Below are positions 1 through 10,204 of a stretch of DNA of 64,000 nt, piece by piece. The stretch spans positions 40,135 to 104,134 of the forward strand of contig NZ_BNAL01000005.1 in NCBI RefSeq assembly GCF_014653275.1, given 5' to 3'. The notes under the pieces are model-generated. The model made no database searches and was not told the DNA's origin. It saw nothing but the letters and a program-made list of their open reading frames with translations. Origin of the DNA: Deinococcus piscis (GTDB taxonomy: Bacteria > Deinococcota > Deinococci > Deinococcales > Deinococcaceae). Within the stretch, counting starts at the first letter, position 1. Every line of letters begins with the position of its first letter. The position numbers and the translations under genes were made by a program.

Positions 1-512
1 TGCGGGTGCTGAACACCTTCGCCTATACCTGCGGCTTTGGCCTGAGCGCGGCTCTGGGAGGGGCACTCAGTGTCAAGAACGTGGACCTGTCGCGCCGGGT
101 GCTGGCCTGGGGACAGGAGAACTACGCCCTGAGCGGCCTGGATGCCCCGGACGGGGACTTTCTCTACGGCGACGTGTTCGATTGGCTGCGGCGGCTGCAC
201 CGACGCGGTGACCGCTTTGACCTGCTGATTCTGGACCCGCCCAGCTTTGCAAGGCGCGGGCGGCAGACCTGGCGCGCCGAAAAAGATTACGCGGCACTGG
301 CACAGGCAGCCGCAGCTTTGCTGGCCCCAGGCGGGCAACTGCTGGCGATGACCAATCATGCGGGCCTGAGCGAGCGGGCCTTCGGGCGGCAGGTCGCGCA
401 GGGGGTGGAAGGGGCTGGACGCCGCACCGCTGGCCCAGTGAAGCCGCTGGGTCCAGGCGCCGATTTTCCGGGGGCCACACACCTCAAAGCGGGGGTTTGG
501 CGCTTGGCCTAA
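1..512 (+). CDS. Class I SAM-dependent rRNA methyltransferase, C-terminal part (RlmI-like)
   Basis: The reading frame is already open at the first base, so the N-terminus lies outside the window. What is visible is the C-terminal Rossmann-fold methyltransferase domain of the RlmI/RlmL type. A nucleotide-binding start ([10 protein letters not shown]), an acidic loop (YGDVFDWL), the catalytic-type motif LDPPSF and a final beta-strand region ([12 protein letters not shown]) appear in the expected order. Family members use S-adenosylmethionine to methylate a cytosine in 23S rRNA. A second, complete member of the same family lies at 31345-32589, so the genome carries at least two. The exact target base cannot be assigned from this fragment. 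Confidence 0.75.
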   Translation, partial: RVLNTFAYTCGFGLSAALGGALSVKNVDLSRRVLAWGQENYALSGLDAPDGDFLYGDVFDWLRRLHRRGDRFDLLILDPPSFARRGRQTWRAEKDYAALAQAAAALLAPGGQLLAMTNHAGLSERAFGRQVAQGVEGAGRRTAGPVKPLGPGADFPGATHLKAGVWRLA

Positions 513-700
513 ATGCTGGGGCAGCGGTGTGGGCCGGGCCGCCCGACTTTGGCCGCTGTGCTACCTTGTGGGCACCAGAAATTCGGGTATTTTAGACCCA
601 GTCCAAAATCTATCCGCCCTTGACCGGCGGATTCGTTGTTGTTCCGGCCTGCCGGGGTGCTGGCCCGGCCTGGCTTCCCGCCCTTCCAGCAGAGGTGTCC

Positions 701-1843
<1,143 letters not shown>

Positions 1844-1848
1844 GACTG

Positions 1849-1948
1849 GCCCGGACACCGCCCGCAGCCCAGATTGTGAAAGGACGGGGCCTGTGACAAA
1901 ATGCAGCCCATCTTGTCCATCTCTGCCCCCGTTCGTGCGTGTCCGGGC
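1849..1948. repeat. Long-range inverted repeat after the acyl-CoA dehydrogenase gene
   Basis: GCCCGGACAC (1849-1858) is perfectly complementary to GTGTCCGGGC (1939-1948), with about 80 bases between. It sits in the 212-base gap between the acyl-CoA dehydrogenase and greA and could fold the 3' end of the transcript or the greA leader. No T-tract follows, so a terminator call is not justified. Confidence 0.4.
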
Positions 1949-2055
1949 TCCAGCCTGCACCCTTAGACCAGAGACTGCGCTGGGCAGGTGCCAGAACTGA
2001 GCTGACTCCACTGGCGGAGAAGGACTTTGCCCCACGGCAAAAAAGGAGAAACCGC

Positions 2056-2544
2056 GTGACCAACACCAAGCAGATCAAGCTGACCAAAGAAGGCTACGAG
2101 CGACTGGAAAAAGCGCTTGCCCAGGAACAGGAGCGGCTGACCGAGGCCACCCGCATCGTGCAGGAGCAGATGGAGAACTCCACCGACTCCGAAGACACCG
2201 GCCTGGAAGACGCCAAGCGTGAAAAGCGCCAGGTGGAAGCCCGCATTGAGGAGCTGGAAGACACCCTGGCCCGCGCCACGGTGATTGAAGGTGCCAGCGA
2301 AGATGGAGCCGTCAACCTGGGAGCCACCGTCATCCTGAGCAACGAAACCGCCAAAAAGGAAATGACTGTCAAAGTGGTCAGTGCGGCGGAAGCCAGCGTG
2401 CGCGGAGGCGACAAGACCCCCCGCATCAGCGATGACAGCCCAGTGGGCCGCGAACTGATGGGCCGGCGCGAAGGCGAGGCTTTCGTGGTGAATCTGGAAG
2501 GCGGCAAGCAGGTCAAGTACAAAGTGAAGGCCGTCAGCTACTAA
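2056..2544 (+). CDS. greA: Transcription elongation factor GreA
   Basis: GreA enters the secondary channel of stalled RNA polymerase and stimulates cleavage of the backtracked RNA 3' end. The 162-residue protein has the expected N-terminal antiparallel coiled coil (about residues 5-75), including the acidic tip [14 protein letters not shown], followed by the globular C-terminal domain with [17 protein letters not shown]. The start is GTG at 2056, placed 7 bases after a strong AAGGAGA ribosome-binding site. An upstream in-frame opening to 1939 has no such site. Length and domain order are typical of the family (about 158 residues). Confidence 0.95.
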   Translation: MTNTKQIKLTKEGYERLEKALAQEQERLTEATRIVQEQMENSTDSEDTGLEDAKREKRQVEARIEELEDTLARATVIEGASEDGAVNLGATVILSNETAKKEMTVKVVSAAEASVRGGDKTPRISDDSPVGRELMGRREGEAFVVNLEGGKQVKYKVKAVSY

Positions 2545-2602
2545 CTTTTTTTGCAAGTAGGGTGCGGCGCAGTGATAGGCTAGCCCCTGGTGGCTGCCGC
2601 TC

Positions 2603-2657
2603 AGAGGAAAGGGCAGAAGGTGTGGAACCAGTTTCCCCGCCTTCTGCCCTTTCCTCT
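2603..2657. terminator. 18-bp perfect hairpin between greA and lysS
   Basis: AGAGGAAAGGGCAGAAGG (2603-2620) and its exact complement (2640-2657) flank a 19-base loop. A run of five T follows about ten bases later (2668-2672). It most likely ends greA transcription before the lysS promoter. The stem is unusually long for an intrinsic terminator. Confidence 0.6.
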
Positions 2658-2703
2658 GTCCTGAATCCTTTTTGCTTGGCCCTTTTCTGGCGGCCATATC
2701 CTT

Positions 2704-2709
2704 TAGACT
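2704..2709 (+). promoter_or_regulatory. -10 element of leaderless lysS promoter
   Basis: TAGACT ends 7 bases before the lysS ATG and there is no Shine-Dalgarno sequence, so transcription should begin at or next to the start codon. The same arrangement recurs at about twenty genes in this window. Confidence 0.65.
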
Positions 2710-2716
2710 TCTAGCC

Positions 2717-4315
2717 ATGTCAGATGAAGGCCAGCAGCCCGCTCCACAAACCAGCACCCCCGAATCCAGCGCCCCCGACTACAGCCAGCTCCACGAGCAG
2801 ACGGTCAGCCGCCTGAATAACCTCGCCGCCCAGGTGGAAGCGGGGTTTGAATCACATCCCTACAGCTACGACCAGAGCCACCACAGCCGCGACGTGCTGG
2901 CCGCGCACCCCGCCCAGAACGCAGAAGGCAAGTGGGAGCCGGGCCAGGAGTGGCGGGAGGAAAGCTACTCGCTGGCCGGGCGGATCACCCTGCTGCGTCA
3001 CATGGGCAAGGCCGCTTTTGCTGAGCTGCAAGACGAGTGGGGTAGCCTGCAAGTCTTTTTCTCCAAGAGTGATCTGGAAAGCTTTGCCGCCACCAAAAAG
3101 ATTGACTTAGGGGACATCATCGGTGTCAGGGGCTATCCCTTCGTGACCAAGACCGGGCAGCTGACCCTGCACGTGACCGAGTGGCAACCGCTGGTCAAGA
3201 GCCTGCACCCGCTCCCCACCAAAAAGGGCGGCTTGCAGGACGAAGAATTGCGTGCCCGCCGCCGCTACCTCGACCTGATCGTGAATCCGGAGCGCCGCAG
3301 CGCCTTCCGTACCCGCAGTCAGGCGATTCGCTACATTCGCAATTTTCTGGACAGTCAGGGCTTTATGGAAGTGGAAGGCCCGACCTTGCAGGTGGTGCCC
3401 GGCGGCACTGAGGCCACGCCTTTTACCACCCATCACAAGGCGCTGGGCCATGAGTTCAGCCTGCGTATCAGCCTGGAGCTGTACCTCAAGCGGCTGCTGG
3501 TGGGCGGTTTCGAGCGGGTCTACGAGATTGGCCGCAACTACCGCAACGAGGGCATTGACCGCACCCACAACCCCGAATTCACCATGCTGGAAGCCTACTT
3601 CGCGTATGGCGACTACGAGGACATGATGGCGCTGGTGGAGCAGATGCTCAACGGGCTAGTCAAGGAAGTGACCGGCGGCAGCGAGAAAATCACCTATCAG
3701 GGCCGCGACTTGGACTTCAGCCTGCCCTTCAAGCGCCTGGATTTTGTGACGGCGCTGCGGGAAAAAGCGGGTCTGGATTTTGACCCGTTGGACCTGGAGC
3801 AGCTGCGGGCCTGGGCCGACGAGCGGCACCCCGAACTGCGGAAAGTCCCCTCCTACAAGCTGCTGGACAAGCTGAGCGGCGAGTACATCGAGCCGGAGTT
3901 GCAGGACCCGACCTTCCTGGTCAACATGCCGCTGGTGATCAGCCCGCTGGTTAAGAAGCACCGGGAGCGCCCTGGCCTGAGCGAGCGGGCCGACCTGTTT
4001 GTGGGCGGCTTTGAGCTGGCCCCCATCTACTCCGAGCTGAACGACGCCCTGGACCAGCGCGCCCGCTTTGAGGCGCAGACGGCCCGCCGCGAGGCCGGCG
4101 ATGACGAAGCCCACCAGCAGGACGAGGACTTCCTGCTGGCGCTGGAATACGGCATGCCGCCCACCGCGGGCATGGGCATGGGCATGGACCGCCTGGCCAT
4201 GCTGCTGACCGACTCCGACTCTATTCGCGACGTGCTGCTTTTCCCACTGCTGCGCCCGGAAGCGGGCAAGCCGGCAGCGCAGGTGGAACCGGAGCAGGCT
4301 GAAGGGGAGAATTAA
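2717..4315 (+). CDS. lysS: Lysyl-tRNA synthetase, class II
   Basis: Charges tRNA-Lys with lysine. The 532-residue protein carries the N-terminal OB-fold anticodon-binding domain (about 60-190) and the class II catalytic core. The core shows motif 2 around [20 protein letters not shown] with TMLEAY, and motif 3 ending in [14 protein letters not shown]. The [19 protein letters not shown] block is typical of LysRS. The first ~50 residues before the OB-fold are rich in Gln, Ser and Pro and poorly conserved. The start ATG at 2717 is supported by the leaderless -10 hexamer just upstream. A strong terminator follows the stop. Confidence 0.96.
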   Translation: MSDEGQQPAPQTSTPESSAPDYSQLHEQTVSRLNNLAAQVEAGFESHPYSYDQSHHSRDVLAAHPAQNAEGKWEPGQEWREESYSLAGRITLLRHMGKAAFAELQDEWGSLQVFFSKSDLESFAATKKIDLGDIIGVRGYPFVTKTGQLTLHVTEWQPLVKSLHPLPTKKGGLQDEELRARRRYLDLIVNPERRSAFRTRSQAIRYIRNFLDSQGFMEVEGPTLQVVPGGTEATPFTTHHKALGHEFSLRISLELYLKRLLVGGFERVYEIGRNYRNEGIDRTHNPEFTMLEAYFAYGDYEDMMALVEQMLNGLVKEVTGGSEKITYQGRDLDFSLPFKRLDFVTALREKAGLDFDPLDLEQLRAWADERHPELRKVPSYKLLDKLSGEYIEPELQDPTFLVNMPLVISPLVKKHRERPGLSERADLFVGGFELAPIYSELNDALDQRARFEAQTARREAGDDEAHQQDEDFLLALEYGMPPTAGMGMGMDRLAMLLTDSDSIRDVLLFPLLRPEAGKPAAQVEPEQAEGEN

Positions 4316-4342
4316 AAGCCTGCCTCTGCCGATTTTCCCGGT

Positions 4343-4381
4343 CCCCCTCTCGAGCCTGCTGAGGCTTCTGAGGGGGCTTTT
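4343..4381 (+). terminator. Intrinsic terminator of lysS
   Basis: CCCCCTC (4343-4349) pairs with GAGGGGG (4370-4376), with a nested AGCC/GGCT stem in the loop. The hairpin is followed by CTTTT. Confidence 0.8.
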
Positions 4382-4411
4382 GCTGCTGTGCATTCGGCCT
4401 AGACTGACCCT

Positions 4412-5240
4412 ATGCCAAGGGGGGGATTCCGGTGAAGCGAGTGGTCGCTGGCCTTCCGCCAGAGCGCCGTCCATTCCAGTTTTTTGGGTGGGTGGCGCTG
4501 CTGTCAGTGCCGTTTTATCTGCTGGGCTGGCTGGCCCCTGAGCTGAAGCGTTGGATGCCAGTTCAGTTCCCGATCAGTGCGCTGATGGTCGTGGCTCCGC
4601 TCTTTGCTGCGGGCCTGCTGACCTGGCGCAGCGAAGGGCAGACTGGTGTGCGCCGCCTTCTGTCACGCACGTTCGATGCAAAGCGCGTACAGCACAAAGG
4701 CTGGCTTCTGGTGGCATTCGGATCATGCCGTTGGTGACGTTGGTTGCCTTCATGCTTCAGCGTAAGCTGGGCCAGACCTTACCACCTGCAGAACCCATCT
4801 GGCCGGCAGTGATTTTCTATATCGCCGTGTATGTGCTGGCTGCCGCCGCAGAAGAAGTGGGCTGGACCGGCTACGCCCTGGAGCCGTTGCGGCAGCGTTA
4901 TGGTCTCCTTGGGGCCGGGTTGCTGCTGGGCGCAGTGTGGTGGTTGTGGCATGCCCTTCCCTTCCTGATGATGGGGCATGGTCCAGCCTTGATGTTCTGG
5001 ACTGCGGTTGGCACGGTGGCTCACCGGGTCTTGATGACCCTGCTGTACGACCGGACCAATGGCGGTGTGCCCAGTGCTGTCATCTATCACACGATGATCA
5101 ACGTGACCTACTCGCTGTATCCAGTGCAGGGATCGCATTACGACTACCGCATCGTTGGGGTGCTCCTTGTGCTGCTCTGCTCGCTGGGGGCACTGCTTCC
5201 CCGGCAAAACCATGTGCCGGTCAGGGGCGTACCCAGCTGA
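4412..5240 (+). pseudogene. CPBP-family intramembrane metalloprotease, reading frame broken
   Basis: The protein is spread over two frames. Residues from the GTG at 4432 (hydrophobic, FFGWVALLSVPFYLLGW) run to a stop at 4737. The remainder continues in another frame to 5240, holding the CPBP/abortive-infection motif EEVGWTGYALEPLRQRYG and a later WHALPF histidine segment in a multi-helix membrane protein. The switch must occur near 4700-4730. A second break may lie at the start. A leaderless -10 (TAGACT, 4400-4405) points to ATG 4412, which after a run of seven G (4419-4425) reads only seven codons and stops at 4433-4435. With eight G it would run straight into the protease frame. Either this is a decaying gene or both indels are sequencing errors. 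Confidence 0.75.
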
Positions 5241-5409
5241 AACTGGGGCCGCGATTTGCCGACATAGGGGCAGAAAATCCAGGAGCTACTTCGGCTTCCT
5301 GCCGGCTGGGGTATCCTCTGAGACAACCCACAACTCAGTTTTCCCGGAAGCTGGCCGCCGCAGCGCTGTATTTGCGCGGTTCTCTCCCTTCCGGCCACAA
5401 GGAGATGAC

Positions 5410-8400
5410 ATGACCACACTTGACCGCCAGCCCGACCCTGCTTCCACCAGTCCCCGGCCCGCACATGGCCGCCTGCGCTTTGTAACGGCGGCCAGCCTGT
5501 TCGATGGACACGACGCCAGCATCAACATCATGCGGCGGATTTTGCAGGCCCAGGGCGCGGAAGTGATTCACCTGGCCCACAACCGCAGCGTGGATGAAGT
5601 CGTGAACACGGCCATTCAGGAGGACGCCCACGGCATTGCCGTCAGCAGCTATCAGGGCGGACATGTGGAGTATTTCCGGTACATGCGTCAGCTGCTGGAG
5701 GAGCGCGGTGCGGAGCACATTCAGGTATTTGGCGGGGGCGGCGGCGTGATTGTGCCCGCAGAAATCCGTGAGTTGCAGGAGGCAGGCGTGATCATCTACT
5801 CGCCGGAAGACGGCCAGCGCCTGGGCCTGGTGGGCATGATTGAGGATGTGATGCGCCGCGCCGCCGCTGCACAGCGCCCGCCGACCCCACCGCTGGAGGC
5901 TCTGGAGCAGGGCGGTGTCCGTGAACTGGCCCGCTTTATCTCCGCGCTGGAAGACGGCACCCTGCCCGCCGAGGAGCGCGGGCATCTGCTGACCCAGGCG
6001 GCCAGCATCCACACGCCCGTGCTGGGCATCACCGGCACCGGGGGCGCGGGCAAGTCCAGCCTGACCGACGAGCTGATTTCGCGCATTCGGCTGGACCAGC
6101 ATGACAGCAAGCGGGTGGCGGTCATCTCTATTGACCCGTCGCGCCGCCGCTCGGGTGGGGCGCTGCTGGGTGACCGCATCCGCATGAACGCCATTGACAC
6201 GCCGCAGGTCTATATGCGCTCACTGGCGACCCGTGAAGCGGGCAGCGAGATCAGCGCCGCGCTGCCGGACGTGATTGCGGCCTGCAAAGTGGCTGGCTTT
6301 GACCTGATTATCGTGGAGACGTCGGGCATCGGGCAGGGCGACGCGGCCATCACGCCGCATGTGGACCTCAGCCTGTATGTGATGACGCCGGAATTCGGCG
6401 CGGCCAGCCAGCTGGAAAAGATTGACATGCTCGACTTTGCCGACCTGGTCGCCATCAACAAGTTTGACCGCCGGGGCGCGCAGGACGCCGTGCGGGACGT
6501 GGGCAAGCAGTTGCAGCGCAACCGCGAAGCCTGGGACCGAATGCCCGCTGACATGCCGGTGTACGGCACGCAGGCCAGCCTGTTCAACGATGATGGTGTG
6601 ACCGCGCTTTATTTCGGCGTCAAGGAGGCGCTGGCGGAGCGCGGCCACAGCTGGCCCGAAGGCAAGCTGACCCGCCCGGACGGCAAGGCCAGCACCCGCA
6701 CCCACGAGATTGTCCCGGCCAGCCGCGCCCGCTACCTGGCCGAGATCGCCGAGACGGTGCGCGGCTACCACGCCGATACCGAGGCCCAGGCGACCCTGGC
6801 CCGCGAGGTACAGGACCTCCGCCACGCCCAGGAGCTGAGCGGCGCGGACCTCGGCTCTCAGATTGCCGAGCGCGAGGGGCGGCTGAGTGCAGAGAGCCGT
6901 GAGTTGCTGGGCGGCTGGCCCCAGACCCAGGACAACTACGCGGGCGACGAGATGGTGACCCAGGTGCGCGGGCGCGAGATTCGCACCGAGCTGACCACCG
7001 TCAGCCTGAGCGGGCTGCACATTCCCAAAGTGGCCTTGCCGCGCCTGTCGGACCACGGCGACCTGCTGCGCTTCCTGCGCTCGGAAAACCTGCCGGGCCG
7101 CTTCCCCTTTACGGCGGGCGTGTTTCCGTTCAAGCGCGAGGGCGAAGACCCCACCCGGATGTTCGCGGGCGAGGGCGACGCGGCCCGCACCAACCGCCGC
7201 TTCCGGCTGATTTCCGAAGGCATGCCGGCCAAGCGGCTGAGCACCGCCTTCGATTCGGTCACGCTGTACGGCCAGGACCCCGACCTCCGCCCCGACATCT
7301 ACGGCAAGGTGGGCACCAGCGGCGTGAGCATCGCCACCCTAGACGACATGCGGGTGCTGTTTGACGGCTTTGATCTGAGCGATCCCAGCACTTCGGTCAG
7401 CATGACCATCAACGGCCCCGCCCCCACCATCCTGGCGATGTATCTGAATGTGGCAATTGAAAAGGACGCCACCAAGTTTGCCGAGCGCGAGGGCCGTGAG
7501 CCTACCGAGCAGGAGCGCGCCGAACTGCGGGCCGAGACGCTGCGGCAGGTGCGCGGCACCGTACAGGCCGACATTCTCAAGGAAGACCAGGGCCAGAACA
7601 CCTGTATTTTTAGCACCGAATTCAGTCTCAAGGTGATGGGTGACATCCAGGAATACTTCGTTCACAACGAGGTCCGCAACTTCTACTCGGTCAGCATCAG
7701 CGGGTATCACATCGCGGAGGCCGGGGCCAACCCGATTACGCAGCTGGCTTTTACGCTCGCCAACGGCTTTACCTACGTGGAAAGCTACCTGGCGCGTGGC
7801 ATGGCGATTGATGATTTTGCGCCCAACCTCAGTTTCTTCTTTTCCAACGGCATGGACCCGGAATACTCGGTGATGGGCCGCGTGGCGCGCCGCATCTGGG
7901 CCGTGGCGATGCGCGAGAAGTACGGGGCCGCCGAGCGCAGCCAGAAGCTGAAATACCACATTCAGACCTCGGGCCGCTCGCTGCACGCGCAGGAGATGGA
8001 CTTTAACGATATCCGCACCACCTTGCAGGCGCTGATTGCCATCTACGACAACACCAACTCGCTGCACACCAACGCCTACGACGAAGCGATTACGACCCCC
8101 AGTCCCGAGAGCGTGCGCCGGGCACTGGCGATTCAGTTGATCATCAACCGCGAGTGGGGCGCCGCCAAGAACCAGAACCCCAACCAGGGCAGCTTCTTCT
8201 TTGAGCAGCTTACTGACATGGTCGAAGAAGCGGTGCTGGCCGAATTCGAGCGCCTCTCCGAGCGCGGCGGCGTGCTGGGGGCGATGGAAACCGGCTACCA
8301 GCGCGGGCGCATTCAGGAAGAATCCATGCTGTACGAGCACCGCAAGCATGACGGCACCCTGCCCATCATCGGGGTGAACACGTTCCTGAACCCCAACCCC

Positions 8401-8649
8401 GCCGAGGCCCCCGAGCTGGAGCTGGCACGCGGCACCGAAGAGGAGAAGCAGGCTGCACTGGCCCGCCTGCAAGCTTTCCAGGCCCAGCACTCTGCTGAGG
8501 CTCCCGCCATGCTGGAGCGACTCCAACAGGCCGTGCTGGAAGGCGAGAACGTGTTCGCCGTGCTGATGGACGCGGTGCGGGTGTGCTCGCTGGGCCAAAT
8601 TACGAACGCGCTGTTTGAGGTGGGCGGCCAGTACCGCCGCAACATGTGA
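5410..8649 (+). CDS. icmF: Fused isobutyryl-CoA mutase with G-protein chaperone (IcmF)
   Basis: Adenosylcobalamin-dependent enzyme interconverting isobutyryl-CoA and n-butyryl-CoA, with its GTPase chaperone fused in the middle. The 1079 residues read in the diagnostic order. First is a B12-binding domain (about 20-150) with DGHD at 32-35 (His34 the likely cobalt ligand) and a GGGGG turn. Second is a MeaB-like GTPase (about 190-470) with P-loop GTGGAGKSS near 208 and NKFD. Third is the (beta/alpha)8 mutase domain to the C-terminus. The substrate-pocket segment reads TAGVFPF where methylmalonyl-CoA mutases have a Tyr-containing RGPYPTMY-type motif, which favours an IcmF-type substrate. ATG 5410 follows AAGGAG by 5 bases. 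Longer in-frame extension upstream lacks conservation. Confidence 0.94.
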   Translation: MTTLDRQPDPASTSPRPAHGRLRFVTAASLFDGHDASINIMRRILQAQGAEVIHLAHNRSVDEVVNTAIQEDAHGIAVSSYQGGHVEYFRYMRQLLEERGAEHIQVFGGGGGVIVPAEIRELQEAGVIIYSPEDGQRLGLVGMIEDVMRRAAAAQRPPTPPLEALEQGGVRELARFISALEDGTLPAEERGHLLTQAASIHTPVLGITGTGGAGKSSLTDELISRIRLDQHDSKRVAVISIDPSRRRSGGALLGDRIRMNAIDTPQVYMRSLATREAGSEISAALPDVIAACKVAGFDLIIVETSGIGQGDAAITPHVDLSLYVMTPEFGAASQLEKIDMLDFADLVAINKFDRRGAQDAVRDVGKQLQRNREAWDRMPADMPVYGTQASLFNDDGVTALYFGVKEALAERGHSWPEGKLTRPDGKASTRTHEIVPASRARYLAEIAETVRGYHADTEAQATLAREVQDLRHAQELSGADLGSQIAEREGRLSAESRELLGGWPQTQDNYAGDEMVTQVRGREIRTELTTVSLSGLHIPKVALPRLSDHGDLLRFLRSENLPGRFPFTAGVFPFKREGEDPTRMFAGEGDAARTNRRFRLISEGMPAKRLSTAFDSVTLYGQDPDLRPDIYGKVGTSGVSIATLDDMRVLFDGFDLSDPSTSVSMTINGPAPTILAMYLNVAIEKDATKFAEREGREPTEQERAELRAETLRQVRGTVQADILKEDQGQNTCIFSTEFSLKVMGDIQEYFVHNEVRNFYSVSISGYHIAEAGANPITQLAFTLANGFTYVESYLARGMAIDDFAPNLSFFFSNGMDPEYSVMGRVARRIWAVAMREKYGAAERSQKLKYHIQTSGRSLHAQEMDFNDIRTTLQALIAIYDNTNSLHTNAYDEAITTPSPESVRRALAIQLIINREWGAAKNQNPNQGSFFFEQLTDMVEEAVLAEFERLSERGGVLGAMETGYQRGRIQEESMLYEHRKHDGTLPIIGVNTFLNPNPAEAPELELARGTEEEKQAALARLQAFQAQHSAEAPAMLERLQQAVLEGENVFAVLMDAVRVCSLGQITNALFEVGGQYRRNM

Positions 8650-8740
8650 CGCGGCTGGGAGAGGACTGGGTGCCGTGCGGTGGAGCGCGGCCAGGTCTTG
8701 CCCATCTGGTGGGGCAAAAATGCTTTAGGCTGGGAGGTGG

Positions 8741-9403
8741 ATGTTGAGAACGACTGCTCTGTTCCTTGCCGCTTTGCTGACTCTGGCCGCCTGTGCGCCG
8801 CAGCCGGAGCCTCAGGCGACCTCGCAGCCTCAGGTGGAAGCCGCGCCGATACCGGCGGCACCTGGAGCTGAGCCTTCTCAGGAGGCCCAGGCCACTGGGC
8901 CAGCTGAAGCGGTGGCCGCTGCACCCCTGGCCGAGCCGGAAGTGGCCCCACCTCCCGCCCCCAAGACCGAGCGGGTAGAAGGGAACCTCACCTGCACGGC
9001 GCGGCTGGCCCACCAGTCGGTCAGTGGCAACGTGGTGGTGCCCACCGGGGCCAACTGCCAACTGTTCGAGAGCGCGGTGGACGGCAGCGTGGTGCTAGAG
9101 CGCGGCTCGGCGATCACCCTCTCGGCCACGCAGGTCGGCGGCAGCGTACAGGGCGAAGAAGTCTACGACCTGGTGATCGAGGGTGGCCGGGTCAAGGGGA
9201 GCGTGTCACTTAAGGCTGGCCAGACCGCCCGCGTGACTGACGCGGCGGTGGATGGCAACCTGGAATTCAGTGCTCAGCAGGGCAATGTGGACGTATCGGG
9301 CAACCGGGTGGGCGGCAACCTCCGCTGCGAAGGCAACGCGGGCGTGAGCGGCCAGAACAACGAAGTGAAGGGCAATCGCACCGGCCAGTGCGCCGGGCTG
9401 TAA
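8741..9403 (+). CDS. Predicted lipoprotein with bactofilin-like beta-helix repeats
   Basis: The 220-residue protein begins with a lipoprotein signal peptide ending LAAC, so Cys18 is the likely lipidation site and the protein should sit on the outer face of a membrane. A Pro/Ala/Glu/Gln-rich linker (about 19-75) follows. The C-terminal 140 residues repeat a short pattern ending in V-x-G-S/N-V/L (VSGNVVV, VDGSVVL, VGGSVQG, VKGSVSL, VDGNLEF, VGGNLRC). This resembles polymer-forming or bactofilin-type right-handed beta-helices. GGGAGGT-like purines lie just before ATG 8741, and a TAGGCT hexamer lies at 8725-8730. Function unknown. A structural or cell-envelope role is inference. Confidence 0.75.
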   Translation: MLRTTALFLAALLTLAACAPQPEPQATSQPQVEAAPIPAAPGAEPSQEAQATGPAEAVAAAPLAEPEVAPPPAPKTERVEGNLTCTARLAHQSVSGNVVVPTGANCQLFESAVDGSVVLERGSAITLSATQVGGSVQGEEVYDLVIEGGRVKGSVSLKAGQTARVTDAAVDGNLEFSAQQGNVDVSGNRVGGNLRCEGNAGVSGQNNEVKGNRTGQCAGL

Positions 9404-9421
9404 AGACTGCCTCTACTGTGA

Positions 9422-9455
9422 AGCGTCCCCAGCCGGTGATGGCGGGGGCGCTTTT
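9422..9455 (+). terminator. Intrinsic terminator of the lipoprotein gene
   Basis: AGCGTCCCC (9422-9430) pairs with GGGGGCGCT (9444-9452) with one G-U pair, followed by TTTT. Confidence 0.8.
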
Positions 9456-9564
9456 GATGTCTTGCTGGCTGCTTGTGCTGAATGTTTACTCATGAGTGCA
9501 GGCGTCTATTCAGTAGCCAGTTGAGTTGAACACATGGCTTTATGCTGATAAATCCGGGGAATTA

Positions 9565-10146
9565 TCAGTTGACGGAAAATTCTATCCTATTGAAAATGGT
9601 CGGCGGTTTTGATTCGGCAAAATCTTGAGTCGATGTTTCCAGAGGCCTGGGTTCTATTGAATGAACCAGTGAATTGACCTGCTCCGCGCTAAGGTAATAC
9701 TTTCCTCTGAGGCCGGAGACAATTACAAGCACCGTTCCTTTGTAGGTCTCTCCAGGCTTGAGCGGCTGGGCGGCTTTAAATTCGGTTGTGCAGCCGTAGT
9801 GTGCGGCATTGGGTGACGTCACGTCTTTGCCGGTAGTCGAATCAGAAAACGTTGAGATATAAGGACAGTCAAATACATCTGCTCTCTGTATCACCTCATC
9901 GCCTACGTTTGTATAACTTAGATAAATGGGATAGGTGTTTCTAAGATAAACTCCCTGAGGATATTTCAACGCTATCGCCATATCTTTTATAGTGGCGGTC
10001 TGGGTTGTCATGTTGCCCCATACGCCGAAGGCCCACCCAATGAAGGCACAGGTAACAATAAATAGGAGAAATCTCACTGATTGGATGTCATTCACCTCCC
10101 TGCTCAGCCAACGCTGTCCATCGTATGGATGCCGCAGTATATGCAA
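9565..10146 (-). CDS. Orphan membrane-anchored protein in an AT-rich islet
   Basis: I do not recognise this 193-residue protein. It has one hydrophobic segment near residues 26-45 (FLLFIVTCAFIGWAFGVW). A hydrophilic C-terminal domain with three cysteines (two of them in FDCPY and YGCTT) would then lie outside the membrane. The longest frame starts at a TTG. GTG at 10095 is an alternative and would begin 17 residues later, just before the membrane helix. Codon use is visibly richer in A/T than in every neighbouring gene, including the flank 9456-9564. This suggests recent acquisition. The gene lies between two terminators and has no operon partner. Confidence 0.6.
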   Translation of the reverse strand: MHILRHPYDGQRWLSREVNDIQSVRFLLFIVTCAFIGWAFGVWGNMTTQTATIKDMAIALKYPQGVYLRNTYPIYLSYTNVGDEVIQRADVFDCPYISTFSDSTTGKDVTSPNAAHYGCTTEFKAAQPLKPGETYKGTVLVIVSGLRGKYYLSAEQVNSLVHSIEPRPLETSTQDFAESKPPTIFNRIEFSVN

Positions 10147-10151
10147 GTAGG

Positions 10152-10187
10152 GTGAGGAGGCGTGATGGTATATCCACGCCTCCTCGC
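10152..10187 (-). terminator. Hairpin downstream of glpD
   Basis: GAGGAGGCGTG (10154-10164) and CACGCCTCCTC (10175-10185) form an 11-bp stem, extended by one G-U and one G-C pair. It lies just past the glpD stop and probably serves the AT-rich gene's upstream side as an insulator as well. Confidence 0.6.
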
Positions 10188-10204
10188 CCCTTATTAGATG
10201 ACCT

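Noticed and set aside
2552..10154. 13-base sequence TGCAAGTAGGGTG shared by 2552-2564 and 10142-10154
   Set aside because: A 13-mer match is expected by chance in 64 kb, and the surroundings differ.
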